Source of the DNA: an uncultured Gemella sp.
GTDB taxonomy: Bacteria > Bacillota > Bacilli > Staphylococcales > Gemellaceae
Assembly: GCA_927911745.1 (NCBI GenBank)
Contig: CAKMQF010000152.1
Location: 1-6,511, forward strand
DNA: 6,511 nucleotides
Direction of reading: 5' to 3'
Below are positions 6,489-6,511 of the stretch, piece by piece. How positions within the stretch are numbered: position 1 is the stretch's first letter; each line of letters begins with the position of its first letter. Both the position numbers and the translations under genes were made by a program. The notes under the pieces are model-generated. The model worked only from the letters and a program-made list of their open reading frames with translations, made no database searches and had not been told where the DNA came from.

Positions 6489-6511
6489 AAAATAGATAAT
6501 ATATTGAAAAA

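Larger units (their letters stand above)
6394..6496. repeat. Inverted repeat formed by two near-identical divergent promoters
   Basis: The right arm ATATGATATAATAAAATAGA (6477-6496) recurs in reverse complement at 6394-6415, where only two extra bases (GT after TATAAT) interrupt the match. The arms contain the extended -10 boxes and probable transcription starts of the two outward-facing promoters, with 61 bp between them. The rest of 6371-6511 shows no gene. Confidence 0.65.

Noticed and set aside
1..6511. CRISPR arrays, tRNA or rRNA genes, insertion sequences, defence systems
   Set aside because: No regularly spaced repeats, tRNA-like cloverleaf, transposase or terminal inverted repeats were seen; the window is filled by cell-wall polymer genes.

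Overview
The window is very AT-rich (roughly 30% G+C by eye) with strong AGGAG-type ribosome binding sites, which points to a low-GC Firmicute. The gene content is a phosphocholine-type teichoic acid (or related cell-wall polymer) locus like that of Streptococcus pneumoniae and its relatives. The low G+C combined with choline genes makes a Gemella-like organism my best guess, but this is not proven from the sequence.

Layout. Two gene groups converge on a shared terminator at about 3386-3420. On the + strand lie the 3' part of a GT2 glycosyltransferase (1-500, frameshifted), a Wzy-type polymerase (about 508 onward, frameshifted) that runs in frame and without a stop into a LicD phosphotransferase domain (ends 2665), and a second, divergent LicD-like protein (2667-3380). 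On the - strand lie a TacF/Wzx-type flippase (6370-4886) and, 10 bp downstream, a secreted phosphorylcholine esterase of the Pce/CbpE type (4875-3400) with choline-binding repeats and a C-terminal membrane anchor. The right end (6371-6511) holds two outward-facing promoters with nearly identical extended -10 regions in inverted orientation. One drives tacF-pce and the other points out of the window.

How the genes fit together (inference from family roles). The glycosyltransferase helps build the repeat unit, LicD-type enzymes attach phosphocholine from CDP-choline, the flippase exports the lipid-linked unit, the Wzy part polymerises it, and the secreted Pce-like enzyme binds choline on the finished polymer and removes some of the phosphocholine. 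Writers, exporter and eraser of one surface modification therefore sit side by side.

Most notable points: (1) the in-frame Wzy-LicD junction; (2) four clear single-base insertions, plus one possible deletion, all inside the first 1.5 kb and none in the following 5 kb; (3) the tacF-pce gene pair; (4) a Pce-like enzyme with a transmembrane C-terminus; (5) a terminator hairpin that encodes the last residues of pce.
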